Source: JAFGCL01 sp964423835 (GTDB lineage Bacteria; Chloroflexota; Dehalococcoidia; UBA2247; RBG-13-53-26). Taken from it: a DNA stretch of 64,000 nucleotides. Location: assembly GCA_964423835.1 (NCBI GenBank), contig CAYRGJ010000003.1, forward strand, positions 111,086 through 175,085, written 5' to 3'. Positions within the stretch are counted from its first letter, which is position 1, and the number at the start of each line of letters is the position of its first letter. The position numbers were made by a program, and so were the translations under genes. This document shows, one piece after another, positions 36,486-44,963 of the stretch. The notes beneath the pieces were generated by a model, which saw only the letters and a list, made by a program, of their open reading frames with translations, was not told where the DNA came from and did no database searches.

Positions 36486-37573
36486 ACCGGCGCCTGCAGC
36501 GGTTGCGCCTTCAGCTGGCGGAGCGGGGCCTGGACGCCATCATCCTGACGAAGCCCGAGGACTGCCGCTATCTCAGCGGCTTCACCGGGTCCGGAGGCCC
36601 CGCGGCCATGCTGCTCATCTCGGCGGACAGGGCGGCGCTGGCCACCGATTTCATCCACCTGGAGCAGGCCCGGCAGGAGGCCCCCGGCTTCACCATCATC
36701 CCCGTCGGCGGCTCTTCCCGGAGGCTGACCGAGCTCCTCTCCGGTGGCCCGCCGCCGGCCAGGGTGGGGTTCGAGGCCGACGTGATCTCGGTGGCGGAGT
36801 TCCGCCGCCTGTCCCAGGAGGCCGGGATGGCCGGCCTGGAGCTGGTCCCCACCGAGGGCGTGGTGGACGCCCTGCGCATGGTCAAGGACGAAGAGGAGAT
36901 CTCCTGCGTCCTGCGGGCCGCCTTCATGGCCGACACGGCCATGGCCTGCATTGCCTCCCGCATCCGCCCGGCGATGACGGAGAGGGAGGCGGCCTGGGAG
37001 GTGGAGAAGAGCCTGCGCCAGAGCGGCAGCGAGCCGCTGCCCTTCGACATCATCGTCGCCTCCGGCCCCAACGCCGCCCTGCCTCACGCCAAACCGACGG
37101 ACCGCCCCTTCTCAGAAGGGGAGCCCATCATCTTCGACATCGGGGCCCGCTGGAAGGGCTACTGCAGCGACCTCAGCCGCACGCTGTGCCTGGGGCCGGT
37201 GCCGGACCGGCTCCGCACCGTGTACGATCTGGTCCTTCAGGCGCAGGCCGCGGCCCTGGACGGCATCCGGGCCGGAATGACCGGGGCGCAGGCCGATGGG
37301 ATGGCGCGCTCCGTCATCGACGCCGCCGGCCACGGGGAGGCCTTCGGCCACGGCCTGGGGCACGGAGTGGGGCTGGCGGTCCACGAGCGGCCCCGGGTGT
37401 CCCTCAACTCCGCCGACGTCATCGAGGAGAACATGGTGTTCACCGTGGAGCCCGGCGTATACATCGCCGGCTGGGGCGGGGTGCGCATCGAGGACACCGT
37501 CGTCATCAGGAATGGCCGGGCGCAGCCGCTGACCAGGTCCGGCAAGGATGCCCGCCCGCCGGAGGCATCGTGA
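36476..37573 (+). CDS. M24-family Xaa-Pro peptidase
   Basis: About 365 residues from TTG 36476, overlapping aroQ by ten bases; the frame is open further up but belongs to aroQ and topA. The N-terminal creatinase-like domain begins RLRLQLAERGLDAIILTKPEDCRYLSGFTGS. The C-terminal pita-bread domain holds the dimetal ligands: Asp in FDIGARWKGYCSDLSRT, His in FGHGLGHGVGLAVHE, Glu in VFTVEPGVYI and Glu in GVRIEDTVVI. Such enzymes remove an N-terminal residue in front of proline. In many bacteria an aroQ-pepP-efp order is common; here efp is not next, and a PHP-domain gene follows. Confidence 0.92.
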   Translation: MAVDRRLQRLRLQLAERGLDAIILTKPEDCRYLSGFTGSGGPAAMLLISADRAALATDFIHLEQARQEAPGFTIIPVGGSSRRLTELLSGGPPPARVGFEADVISVAEFRRLSQEAGMAGLELVPTEGVVDALRMVKDEEEISCVLRAAFMADTAMACIASRIRPAMTEREAAWEVEKSLRQSGSEPLPFDIIVASGPNAALPHAKPTDRPFSEGEPIIFDIGARWKGYCSDLSRTLCLGPVPDRLRTVYDLVLQAQAAALDGIRAGMTGAQADGMARSVIDAAGHGEAFGHGLGHGVGLAVHERPRVSLNSADVIEENMVFTVEPGVYIAGWGGVRIEDTVVIRNGRAQPLTRSGKDARPPEAS

Positions 37574-37616
37574 CGGAGGCCCGCCGCAGCCGTTGTCTAA
37601 CGCGAGGGCCGGGCTC

Positions 37617-38276
37617 GTGCTGAAGGCTGACCTGCACCTGCACTCCAGCGCCTCGTTCGACTGCAACACCTCGCCGGAGACCATCGTGGAGCGCTGCGGC
37701 CGGCTGGGCATCAACTGCATCGCCGTGGCCGACCACGGCACCATAGAGGGGGCCCTGCGGGTACGGGAGATCGCCCCCTTCCGGGTGATCGTGGCCCAGG
37801 AGGTGCTCACACCACTGGGGGAGATCATGGGGATGTTCCTCACGGAGCAGGTGCCCAGCAACATCCCGGTGGAGGAGGCCATCAAGCGCATCAAGGCCCA
37901 GAACGGCCTGGTGTGCCTCCCCCATCCCTTTGACTACATGAGGGGCATCAACGGGCGCGGCCATCACCACATGGACCGCTTCGTCGAGGACCTGGACGTG
38001 GTCGAGGTCTTCAACGCCAGGGCGCTGCGGCTGGGCAACCCCAACGGCAAGGCCCTGGCCTTCGCCGCCAGGCACCACCTGCTGCAGAGCGCCGGCAGCG
38101 ACGCCCACACCGCCGGGGAGATCGGCCACGCCTACGTGGAGATGCCCGAGTTCGAGGACATGGCCACCTTCCGCCAGTCCCTGGCCCGGGGGCAGGTACA
38201 CGGCCGCTACACCTGCCCCATGGTGCACACGGCCGGCTTCTTCCGGGCCATTAAGAAGAGGCTGGGCAGGAGCTGA
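37617..38276 (+). CDS. PHP-domain metal-dependent phosphoesterase
   Basis: 219 residues from GTG 37617; the frame is open from 37548 but the PHP motif KADLHLHSSASFD follows directly after this GTG. The four PHP motifs are visible: ADLHLHSS, AVADHGTIEGA, CLPHPFDYMRG and SAGSDAHTAGEIG, providing the His/Asp ligands for a metal cluster. Stand-alone PHP proteins are phosphoesterases, some degrading 3',5'-bisphosphonucleotides or 5' ends of oligonucleotides; the exact substrate here is unknown. It overlaps no gene and precedes the formyltransferase-like gene by nine bases. Confidence 0.88.
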   Translation: MLKADLHLHSSASFDCNTSPETIVERCGRLGINCIAVADHGTIEGALRVREIAPFRVIVAQEVLTPLGEIMGMFLTEQVPSNIPVEEAIKRIKAQNGLVCLPHPFDYMRGINGRGHHHMDRFVEDLDVVEVFNARALRLGNPNGKALAFAARHHLLQSAGSDAHTAGEIGHAYVEMPEFEDMATFRQSLARGQVHGRYTCPMVHTAGFFRAIKKRLGRS

Positions 38277-38285
38277 GGTGATCTA

Positions 38286-39086
38286 GTGTATCAGGCAGGC
38301 TGGTTCTCCACCGGCCGCGGCCCCGGCTCCCGGGGCCTGCTCACGGCTGCCCAGGACAGGATTCGGGAAGGGAAGCTCAAGGCCACCATCTCCTTCGTGT
38401 TCTGCAGCCGCGAGCCTGGCGAGGCGCCGGGCAGCGATCAGTTCATCGACCTGGTGAAAAGCTACGGCCTGCCCCTGGTATGCTTCTCATCCAGGAGGTT
38501 CCGGCGCGACCTCAAGGCCCGGGCCCCGGACGAGTGGCGGCTGCAGTATGACCGGGAGGTGATGGGGAGGCTGGCGGCCGGGGGGTTCCGCCAGGACCTG
38601 TGCGTGCTGGCGGGCTACATGCTGGTAGTGGGCAGCGAGATGTGCCGCCGCTACCGGATGATCAACCTGCACCCCGCCGCCCCCGGCGGCCCCAAAGGCA
38701 CCTGGCAGGAGGTGATCTGGCAGCTGATCGAGCAGAAGGCCGCCGGCACCGGCGCCATGATGCACCTGGTCACGCCGGAGCTGGACCAGGGGCCCCCGGT
38801 GGCCTACTGCACCTTCTCGCTGCGCGGCGGGCCCTTCGACGCGCTCTGGAAGGAGATCGAGGGGCTGACGGCGGCGGAGGTCAGGGCCCGCGACGGGGAG
38901 GAGAACGCCCTGTTCAAGCTGATCCGGCGGATGGGCGTGGTCCGGGAGCACCCACTGGTCATCTCCACCATCAACGCCTTCAGCCAGGGCCAGGTCCGCA
39001 TCGAGGGGGCCACGGTGGTGGACCGGGCCGGGAACCCCATCCCCGGCTACGACCTGACGCAGGAGATCGACAGCCTCATCGGGTGA
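38286..39086 (+). CDS. PurN-like formyltransferase-fold protein
   Basis: 266 residues from GTG. It shares the folate-dependent formyltransferase fold: N-terminal SRGLLTAAQDRIREGKLKATISFVFCSR, a CVLAGYMLVVG strand, and the catalytic Asn-His-Asp set in MINLHPAAPGGPKGTW (N, H) and TPELDQGPPVAYC (D). It is longer than PurN (about 200 residues) with a C-terminal extension holding LVISTINAFSQGQVRIEG. The N-terminal phosphoribosyl-binding loop is not clearly that of PurN, so the acceptor may differ from glycinamide ribonucleotide. It converges on clpP, and 51 bases lie between. Confidence 0.75.
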   Translation: MYQAGWFSTGRGPGSRGLLTAAQDRIREGKLKATISFVFCSREPGEAPGSDQFIDLVKSYGLPLVCFSSRRFRRDLKARAPDEWRLQYDREVMGRLAAGGFRQDLCVLAGYMLVVGSEMCRRYRMINLHPAAPGGPKGTWQEVIWQLIEQKAAGTGAMMHLVTPELDQGPPVAYCTFSLRGGPFDALWKEIEGLTAAEVRARDGEENALFKLIRRMGVVREHPLVISTINAFSQGQVRIEGATVVDRAGNPIPGYDLTQEIDSLIG

Positions 39087-39137
39087 GGCCGTGGCGTCCG
39101 CCAGGCAGTGTGACGCCGGCGCGGCCGCCCGCCCGGG

Positions 39138-39743
39138 TCAGGCCGGCAGCTTCTCCAGCACCTTGTCCACCACCCCGTACTCCTGGGACTGCCTGGCATC
39201 CAGCCAGTAGTTGCGGTCGCAGTCCTCTTCGATCTGCTTCAGGGGCTTGCCGGTGCAGGCGCTGATGATGCGGTACAGGCGGCCCTGCACCCGCAGCATC
39301 TCCTCGGCCTCGATCTGGAGGTCCGTCGCCGGGCCGGTGATGTTTCCCCGGATCAGCGGCTGGTGCAGCAGGATGCTGGAGTTGGGGAGGGCGAACCGCT
39401 TTCCCTTCTTACCCCCCATGAGCAGCACCGCCCCCATGCTGGCCGCCAGGCCGACGCAGTAGGTGCTCACGTCGCAGTGGATGAACTGCATGGTGTCGAA
39501 GATGGCCAAGCCGGCCGAGACCGAGCCGCCCGGGGAGTTGATGTAGAAGCGGATATCCTTCTTCGGGTCCTGGCTGTCCAGGAAGAGCATCTGGGCCACG
39601 ATCAGGTTGGCCTTCTCATCCTCCACCACCCCACCCAGGAAGATGATCCGGTCCTTGAGCAGGCGGGAGAAGATGTCGTAAGCCCGCTCCCCGCCCTCTC
39701 CGGGCTCTATCACGATGGGCGTACCGTTGGACATGGTCCTCAC
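39138..39743 (-). CDS. clpP: ClpP-family protease subunit with Asn at the catalytic Asp position
   Basis: 201 residues from GTG 39743 (GTGA overlap with the upstream clpP, GAGGAGGGG before it); ATG 39734 is an alternative. The nucleophile S102 (GLAASMGAVLL) and H127 (ILLHQPL) are present. The third triad residue aligns with N178 in CDRNYWLDA, where ClpP has Asp (RDxF/Y). In Listeria ClpP1 the same Asp-to-Asn change is known in a subunit that works mainly in a mixed ClpP1/ClpP2 complex. A mixed tetradecamer with the neighbour's product is therefore likely. No ClpX or ClpC gene is in the window. Confidence 0.93.
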   Translation of the reverse strand: MRTMSNGTPIVIEPGEGGERAYDIFSRLLKDRIIFLGGVVEDEKANLIVAQMLFLDSQDPKKDIRFYINSPGGSVSAGLAIFDTMQFIHCDVSTYCVGLAASMGAVLLMGGKKGKRFALPNSSILLHQPLIRGNITGPATDLQIEAEEMLRVQGRLYRIISACTGKPLKQIEEDCDRNYWLDARQSQEYGVVDKVLEKLPA

Positions 39744-40360
39744 TTCCCCTCCTCGCCCTTGGCGCCCTTGCCCCGGATGATCTCATCGATGATGCCCCAC
39801 TCCAGGGCCTCCTCCGCCGTCATGTAGCGGTCGCGCTGCGTCTCCTTCTGCACCCTCTCCAGGGTCTGGCCGGTGTGCCTGGCCACCAGATCGTCCAGCG
39901 TGTTCTTGGTCTTGATGATCTCATCGGCCTGGATCTTGATGTCGGCCGCCTGACCACCCAGGCCGCCCGTCGGCTGGTGCAGCATGATCTTGGCATGCGG
40001 CAAGGAGTAGCGCTTGCCTTTGGCCCCGGCGCACAGCAGGATGGCCGCCAGGCTGGCGGTAATGCCGATGCAGATGGTGGAAACATCGCACCGGATCAGC
40101 TGCATGGCGTCGTATATGGCCAGGCCCGAGTGCACGTACCCGCCCGGGCTGTGTATGTACAGGCTGATGTCCTTGTCGGGGTCCTCGCGGTCCAGGTACA
40201 GCAGCTGGGCCACGATCACGTTGGCCACCTGGTCGTCTATGGGCGTGCCCAGGAACACGATCCGCTCCCTCAGCAGGAGCGAGTAGATGTCGAAGGCGCG
40301 CTCGCCCCTGACGCCGGACTCCACCACCATGGGTATGATATCCCTAGGCTGCATTACCAT
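39740..40360 (-). CDS. clpP: ATP-dependent Clp protease proteolytic subunit
   Basis: 206 residues from ATG 40360, chosen because AAGGAGG lies six bases ahead; the open frame continues upstream inside tig. The complete Ser-His-Asp triad is visible: S103 in GITASLAAILL, H128 in IMLHQPTGG and D177 in TQRDRYMTAEEA. It assembles into a two-ring chamber that degrades proteins unfolded by Clp ATPases. Second of two adjacent clpP genes; its start overlaps the end of tig by 17 bases and its stop overlaps the start of the other clpP, giving the order aspS-tig-clpP-clpP. Confidence 0.95.
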   Translation of the reverse strand: MVMQPRDIIPMVVESGVRGERAFDIYSLLLRERIVFLGTPIDDQVANVIVAQLLYLDREDPDKDISLYIHSPGGYVHSGLAIYDAMQLIRCDVSTICIGITASLAAILLCAGAKGKRYSLPHAKIMLHQPTGGLGGQAADIKIQADEIIKTKNTLDDLVARHTGQTLERVQKETQRDRYMTAEEALEWGIIDEIIRGKGAKGEEGK

Positions 40361-41684
40361 CCTCGGCCTCCTTCCCATCTTCCGCCTTATCTTCCTGCCC
40401 GGCGGCACGGCCCAGGGCAATGTCCACCAGCCTCTGCAGCGCCTTCCGGGCGTACATCCTGTTCTCCATCAGATCATGGGCCTGGGGGGTCCCGAAGAGC
40501 TCCAGGAGCCTCTCACTCTCCTGGGGGGCGCCCTTCAGCATCTCCTGGATCTCGGCCTCCACCTCCGCCGGCTCCACGGTAATCTTCTCCTGCTCCGCCA
40601 CCTTGCCCAGGACCAGGTCGTGCCTCACCTGCTCCACCGCCCTGGGGCGCAGCTCCTCGCGCAGCTGCTCCTCGGTCTTGTTGAAGGCCTTCAGGTACGC
40701 CCGCAGGCCGCCGCGGTCCCTGGTAGCCATCTCCCGGTCCCTCATCAGCCGGTTGATCTCATCCTCCGCGAACACGGGAGGGTACTCCAGCTTGACCGCG
40801 GACTCGATGACCGCCGCCAGCACCTTGGCCTCGTGCTCCCTGGCCCCCCTGTCCTCCGCCGCCTTCTTGAGGCCATCGGCCGCGTATTTCCGCAGGGCTT
40901 CCACGGAATCCATGCCCTCGCCCAGGCTCTTGACGAACTCATCGTCGAGCTCGGGGAGGTGCTTCTCCTTCACCTCGTTGACCTTCACCTTGAACTCGAA
41001 CTCCCGGCCCGCCAGCTCCTTCATCTGGTAGTCGGCGGCGAATGGTATGGTGAACTCCTTCTCTTCGCCGGGAGACAGGCCCACCAGGTGCTCCGAGAAC
41101 CCGGGCAGGGGAAGCATGGCGTCCTTCATCACCAGCACCTGCTGCCCCTCGTGGGTCCGGGTCTCCCCGCCCTTCTCGGCCTGGGTGACGTCGATGACGA
41201 CCATGTCATCGAAATTGACGGGCCGGGAGGCCGGCACCCAGTCTACGTGCCGCTCCCGCAGGTTCTGCATGAAATCGTCCACCTCTTTGTCGCCCACCTC
41301 AGTCTCCGGCCGCTCGATCCTGATGGCCCGGTAGTCGCCCAGCTCTATCTCGGGGCGGAGAGAGAAGGTGGCCTTGAAGACCACCGGGTCCTGCTCCAGG
41401 ATCTCCACCTGCGGCTGGGCCACCACCTCCAGGTTCTGGTCCTCCACGATCTTCATGCAGAGCTCGGGCACCAGCTCATCCAGGGCTTCCTTCCGCAGGG
41501 CGTCCTTGCCGACGTACTGCTCCAGCACGGCCCGGGGGGCCTTACCCTTCCGGAAGCCGGGGATGGCCACCTCCTTCACCACGTGATGGTACGCATGATC
41601 GAGCGAATGGTCTATCTCCGCCGGCTCGACCTCGACCCGCATCACCACCTGGCGATTCTCGCTACTCTCTATAGATGTCTTCAC
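40344..41684 (-). CDS. tig: Trigger factor
   Basis: 446 residues with the three trigger-factor parts: an N-terminal ribosome-binding domain (VVMRVEVEPAEIDHSLDHAYHHV, with the signature GFRKGKAPRAVLEQYVG near residues 45-60), a central FKBP-like peptidyl-prolyl isomerase domain (DMVVIDVTQAEKGG, LPGFSEHLVGLSPGEEKEFTIPF) and a long helical C-terminal chaperone domain with KRYA-like helices to the end. It binds nascent chains at the ribosome tunnel. Followed by both clpP genes, the usual tig-clpP association, and preceded by aspS across 55 bases. Confidence 0.96.
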   Translation of the reverse strand: MKTSIESSENRQVVMRVEVEPAEIDHSLDHAYHHVVKEVAIPGFRKGKAPRAVLEQYVGKDALRKEALDELVPELCMKIVEDQNLEVVAQPQVEILEQDPVVFKATFSLRPEIELGDYRAIRIERPETEVGDKEVDDFMQNLRERHVDWVPASRPVNFDDMVVIDVTQAEKGGETRTHEGQQVLVMKDAMLPLPGFSEHLVGLSPGEEKEFTIPFAADYQMKELAGREFEFKVKVNEVKEKHLPELDDEFVKSLGEGMDSVEALRKYAADGLKKAAEDRGAREHEAKVLAAVIESAVKLEYPPVFAEDEINRLMRDREMATRDRGGLRAYLKAFNKTEEQLREELRPRAVEQVRHDLVLGKVAEQEKITVEPAEVEAEIQEMLKGAPQESERLLELFGTPQAHDLMENRMYARKALQRLVDIALGRAAGQEDKAEDGKEAEDGNAA

Positions 41685-41739
41685 CTGTCACCTGTCCCTT
41701 TCTGGTGCCGGCGCCCGCCGCAGCCGTTTCCCGCAGCCG

Positions 41740-43527
41740 TCAGCTATTGTCCTGCCTGGCCAGATGCAGCTCCAGCAGCTGCTCATCCGTAACCTCGGAG
41801 GGCGCATCGAAAGTCAGATCGCTACCGGCCTGGTTCTTGGGGAAGGGGATCACCTCCCGGATGCTTTCCTCGCCAGCCAGCAGCATGACCACCCGGTCTA
41901 TGCCCGGCGCAATGCCCCCGTGCGGAGGCGCCCCGTAATCGAAGGCCTCCAGCATGTGGCCGAAGAGCCGCTGCACCCGCTCCTGGTCGTAGCCGAGCAA
42001 GGCGAATACCCTCTCCTGCATATCTCTATTATGTATGCGGATGCTGCCGCTGGACAACTCATATCCGTTGCAGACTATGTCATAGCAGCGGGCGCGGACC
42101 TTCCCCGGATCAGACTCCAGCAGGGGCAGGTCCTCATCGCGAGGCGCGGTGAACGGGTGGTGCGACGCCTGCCAGCGCTTCTCCTCCTCGCTCCACTCGA
42201 ACAGCGGGAAGTCCACCACGAAGACCACCGCCAGCCTGTTCCGGTCAATCAGCCCCAGCCGGCGGCCCATCTCCCGCCTCAGATGATCCAGCGCCTTGCC
42301 GGCCACGGCCGCCCGGTCAGCCACGATCAGCAGCAGGTCTCCGGCCCTGGCGCCCAGGCGGCCCGTCATCGCGGCGGTCTCCTCCGCGCTGATGAACTTG
42401 GCGGCCGCGGAGCTGGCCCGGTCCAGCGCCGGCCCGCCCGGCCCGTCCATCAGGGCCAGGGCCACCAGGCCCCTGGCGCCCGTCGACCGGGCCAGGTCGA
42501 TCAGCTCATCCAGCTGCTTGCGGGTGTACCGGCCGCACCCGGGGGCGCAGAAGCCCCTCACCCTCCCCCCGCTCTTGATGGCGCCCTGGAACACGCCGAA
42601 CTCAGAGCCGGCCACGATGTCCGAGAGGTCCGCCAGCTCCAGGCCGAACCTGGTGTCCGGCTTGTCCGTCCCGTAGCGCTCTAGGGCCTCCGCATACGAC
42701 AGGCGCGGGAAGGGCCGGGGGAGCTCGAAGGACGGCCGCACCTTCTCCACCAGCTCCACGAACATGTCCTCCATCAGCTGCAGGACGTCCTCCTCCTCCA
42801 CAAAGCTCATCTCGATATCCAGCTGGGTGAACTCGAACTGGCGGTCGGCCCTCAGGTCCTCGTCCCGGAAGCACCGGGCCACCTGATAGTACCTCTCGAA
42901 CCCGGCCACCATCAGCAGCTGCTTCATCTGCTGCGGCGACTGAGGCAGGGCATAGAACTTGCCCGGCTGCAGCCGGCTGGGAACCAGGAAGTCCCGGGCC
43001 CCCTCGGGGGTGCTCTTGATCAGGATGGGGGTCTCGATCTCCACAAAACCCCTGGCGTCCAGGAAATCCCGCAGGCACTTCACCACCCGATGCCGGAGCA
43101 GGATGTTCTCCTTCATGCGGCGGCGGCGCAGGTCCAGGTAGCGGTACTTGAGGCGCAGGCTCTCGTCCACCTCCGTCTCTTCATTGATGTAGAAGGGCGG
43201 GTTCCGGGATGTGTTCAGAACGCGGCAATCCCGGGCCAGCACCTCGATCTGGCCGGTGGCAATGTCGGGGTTCTCACTCCCCTTCGGCCGGCGGCTGACG
43301 GCGCCGGTAACCTGGAAAACGAACTCGTTCCGCAGGCCCTCGGCCACGCGGTGCCCGGCCGGGGACGACCGCGGGTCGAACACCACCTGGACAATACCTT
43401 CCCTGTCCCGCAGATCGATGAAGATCAGTCCCCCGTGGTCCCGCCGCCTGTGCACCCAACCCGCCAGTGTCACTGCCTGACCGACGCTGTCCGCCGTCAG
43501 ATCGCTGGAATTGTGGCTCCTAAGCAA
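41740..43527 (-). CDS. aspS: Aspartyl-tRNA synthetase
   Basis: 595 residues from TTG 43527, matching the usual ~590. The open frame continues to 43710, but a strong promoter at 43552-43580 starts transcription near 43545, excluding that extension. The class II enzyme shows the OB-fold anticodon domain (LAGWVHRRRDHGGLIFIDLRDREGIVQVVFDP), motif 2 around RYYQVARCFRDEDLRADRQFEFTQLD, the bacterial GAD insertion and motif 3 (GIAPGIDRVVMLLAGEESIREVIPFPK). It charges tRNA-Asp; a non-discriminating form that also charges tRNA-Asn is possible and cannot be told here. First gene of the aspS-tig-clpP-clpP operon. Confidence 0.95.
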   Translation of the reverse strand: MLRSHNSSDLTADSVGQAVTLAGWVHRRRDHGGLIFIDLRDREGIVQVVFDPRSSPAGHRVAEGLRNEFVFQVTGAVSRRPKGSENPDIATGQIEVLARDCRVLNTSRNPPFYINEETEVDESLRLKYRYLDLRRRRMKENILLRHRVVKCLRDFLDARGFVEIETPILIKSTPEGARDFLVPSRLQPGKFYALPQSPQQMKQLLMVAGFERYYQVARCFRDEDLRADRQFEFTQLDIEMSFVEEEDVLQLMEDMFVELVEKVRPSFELPRPFPRLSYAEALERYGTDKPDTRFGLELADLSDIVAGSEFGVFQGAIKSGGRVRGFCAPGCGRYTRKQLDELIDLARSTGARGLVALALMDGPGGPALDRASSAAAKFISAEETAAMTGRLGARAGDLLLIVADRAAVAGKALDHLRREMGRRLGLIDRNRLAVVFVVDFPLFEWSEEEKRWQASHHPFTAPRDEDLPLLESDPGKVRARCYDIVCNGYELSSGSIRIHNRDMQERVFALLGYDQERVQRLFGHMLEAFDYGAPPHGGIAPGIDRVVMLLAGEESIREVIPFPKNQAGSDLTFDAPSEVTDEQLLELHLARQDNS

Positions 43528-43551
43528 TACTCGCCTCTTGCTCTCGAAAGG

Positions 43552-43580
43552 ATTATAATGGAAACCGAACGTGCTTTCAA
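43552..43580 (-). promoter_or_regulatory. Strong sigma-70 promoter of the aspS-tig-clpP-clpP operon
   Basis: On the - strand TTGAAA (43575-43580), 17-base spacer, TATAAT (43552-43557). Predicted start of transcription near 43545, about 18 bases before the TTG start of aspS. No T-box-like leader fits in that distance. Confidence 0.72.
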
Positions 43581-43614
43581 CCGAAGGCGCCGGCGCGGCG
43601 CTGGTCCGGAGAGC

Positions 43615-43720
43615 AGCCGGCGGCGCCGGTCCCGACAAGGGGATCAGGCGGCGCCGGTTCGGAAGGGTAGCCGGCGGCGCCAGCCCCATGAGGGGATCAG
43701 GCGGCGCCATGGCGCTGAGG
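43615..43720. repeat. Two tandem ~54-bp GC-rich repeats upstream of aspS
   Basis: Unit 1 runs 43615-43668 and unit 2 43669-~43720. Both start AGCCGGCGGCGCC and contain GGGGATCAGGCGGCGCC. They lie between the aspS promoter and the divergent zinc-ribbon gene, partly beside its ribosome site, and contain several GGCGCC palindromes. Confidence 0.7.
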
Positions 43721-43757
43721 GGGGACAGCCCCCCCTGGCAGCTGAAGGATCCGGATA

Positions 43758-44462
43758 ATGGCAGTTAATCTGGGAAAGCGGCTCTACGAGCTCCAGCAGA
43801 TCGATTCTCGCCTGGACCAGACCGGCGAGATGCTGTCCCGGGTGGAGCACGACCTGACCTGCAACGAGGACCTGGATCGAGCCAGGGCTGACCTGGAGGC
43901 CGTCCAGGGCCAGCAGGCCGCCCTCCAGGCGAAGCAGCGGGAGGCCGAGACCACCGTAGAAGACCTGGAGGCCAAGCTCAAGCCCCTCCAGCAGAAGCTG
44001 CTCAAGGTGTCCGGCAGCTCCCCCAGGGAGCTGGCCGCCATGGAGAAGCAGGCGCAGCAGCTTCAGGTCCAGGTCAGGGCGGAAGAGGACCGCGTCCTGG
44101 AGATGATGGACCAGGCGGAGGGCCTGCAGAGCGAGGCCGCCCGCAGGGCGGCGGAGGTGGACCGGATTGAGCGGGAATGGGCCCAGACCCGCACCCGCCT
44201 CCAGGCGCAGCAGGCGGAGCTGGCCGCCGCCGCGGAGTCGGACCGCCGCATCAGGGAAGAGGCCCTGGCCCAGATCGACCCGGGCCACCTGCAGCTCTAC
44301 GAGAGACTGCGCCGCAGCAAGCAGGGCAGCGCCGTGGCCAGGATAGAGCAGGGGAGATGCCAGGGCTGCCGCATAACCATTCCCGTCAGCGAGCTGACGC
44401 AGGCCAGGGCCGGCGAGCTGGTGCAGTGCGGCAGCTGCAGCCGCGTGCTGTGCGTTCCATGA
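43758..44462 (+). CDS. Coiled-coil protein with C-terminal C4 zinc ribbon (COG1579 type)
   Basis: 234 residues. Residues ~5-180 are heptad-rich and Gln/Glu/Ala-rich (LYELQQIDSRLDQTGEML, MEKQAQQLQVQVRAEEDRVLEMMDQ), predicting a long antiparallel coiled coil. The C-terminus is a zinc ribbon with two Cys pairs, CQGCRITIPVSELTQAR and CGSCSRVLCVP. This is the layout of the widespread COG1579 family, related by shape to transcription- or translation-associated zinc-ribbon proteins, of uncertain function. The last codons overlap the rnhA start (ATGA), a common pairing for this family. GAAGGA lies eight bases ahead of the ATG. Confidence 0.85.
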   Translation: MAVNLGKRLYELQQIDSRLDQTGEMLSRVEHDLTCNEDLDRARADLEAVQGQQAALQAKQREAETTVEDLEAKLKPLQQKLLKVSGSSPRELAAMEKQAQQLQVQVRAEEDRVLEMMDQAEGLQSEAARRAAEVDRIEREWAQTRTRLQAQQAELAAAAESDRRIREEALAQIDPGHLQLYERLRRSKQGSAVARIEQGRCQGCRITIPVSELTQARAGELVQCGSCSRVLCVP

Positions 44463-44869
44463 AGAGGCTGACCGTCTACGTCGACGGCGCCTCCCGGGGG
44501 AATCCCGGCCCGGCCGCCATCGGCATAGTCATGCGGGACGACGAGGGCGCCACCGCCGTGAGGCTGTCATCCTGCATCGGCCGCACCACCAACAACCAGG
44601 CTGAGTACACCGCGCTCATCACGGCCCTGGAAGAGGCCGCCCGGCTGGGAGCGGAGCGGATCGACATCCGCAGCGATTCCCAGCTGATGGTGGAGCAGAT
44701 CGCGGGCCGCTACAAGGTGCGCAACCCCAACATCAGGCCGCTGTACGACGAGGCCACCCGGCTGCTGGCCGCCTTCAAGAGCTACGGCATCCGCCACATA
44801 CCGCGGGAGCAGAACAAAGAGGCCGACGCCCTGGCCAACGAGGCCCTGGACAGGCAAAGCGACCGGTGA
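44459..44869 (+). CDS. rnhA: Ribonuclease HI family protein
   Basis: 136 residues from ATG 44459; the frame is open further up inside the zinc-ribbon gene. The four carboxylates of RNase H are present: D9 in YVDGASRGNPGPAAIG, E49 in TTNNQAEYTAL, D73 in RSDSQLMVEQ and D123 in NKEADALANEAL. The enzyme cuts the RNA of RNA-DNA hybrids with Mg2+. The basic protrusion of E. coli RNase HI is absent, as in the shorter type seen in many Gram-positive bacteria and archaea. Confidence 0.93.
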   Translation: MKRLTVYVDGASRGNPGPAAIGIVMRDDEGATAVRLSSCIGRTTNNQAEYTALITALEEAARLGAERIDIRSDSQLMVEQIAGRYKVRNPNIRPLYDEATRLLAAFKSYGIRHIPREQNKEADALANEALDRQSDR

Positions 44870-44963
44870 ACTCGGCCGGCTTTCCGGCAGAAGTCGCTCC
44901 AGGGGACTCGAAGCATGGCCGGAATGGGAAGAAGGCCACTGGGGCCTGGGAGAGGACAAGGAA

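Noticed and set aside
40287..41792. 501-codon + strand frame opposite tig
   Set aside because: Trigger factor on the - strand is clear; the + translation is Leu/His-rich low complexity.
43528..43710. N-terminal extension of aspartyl-tRNA synthetase
   Set aside because: The frame is open, but the promoter at 43552-43580 lies inside it, the extension is encoded by tandem repeats, and the normal family start follows at TTG 43527.
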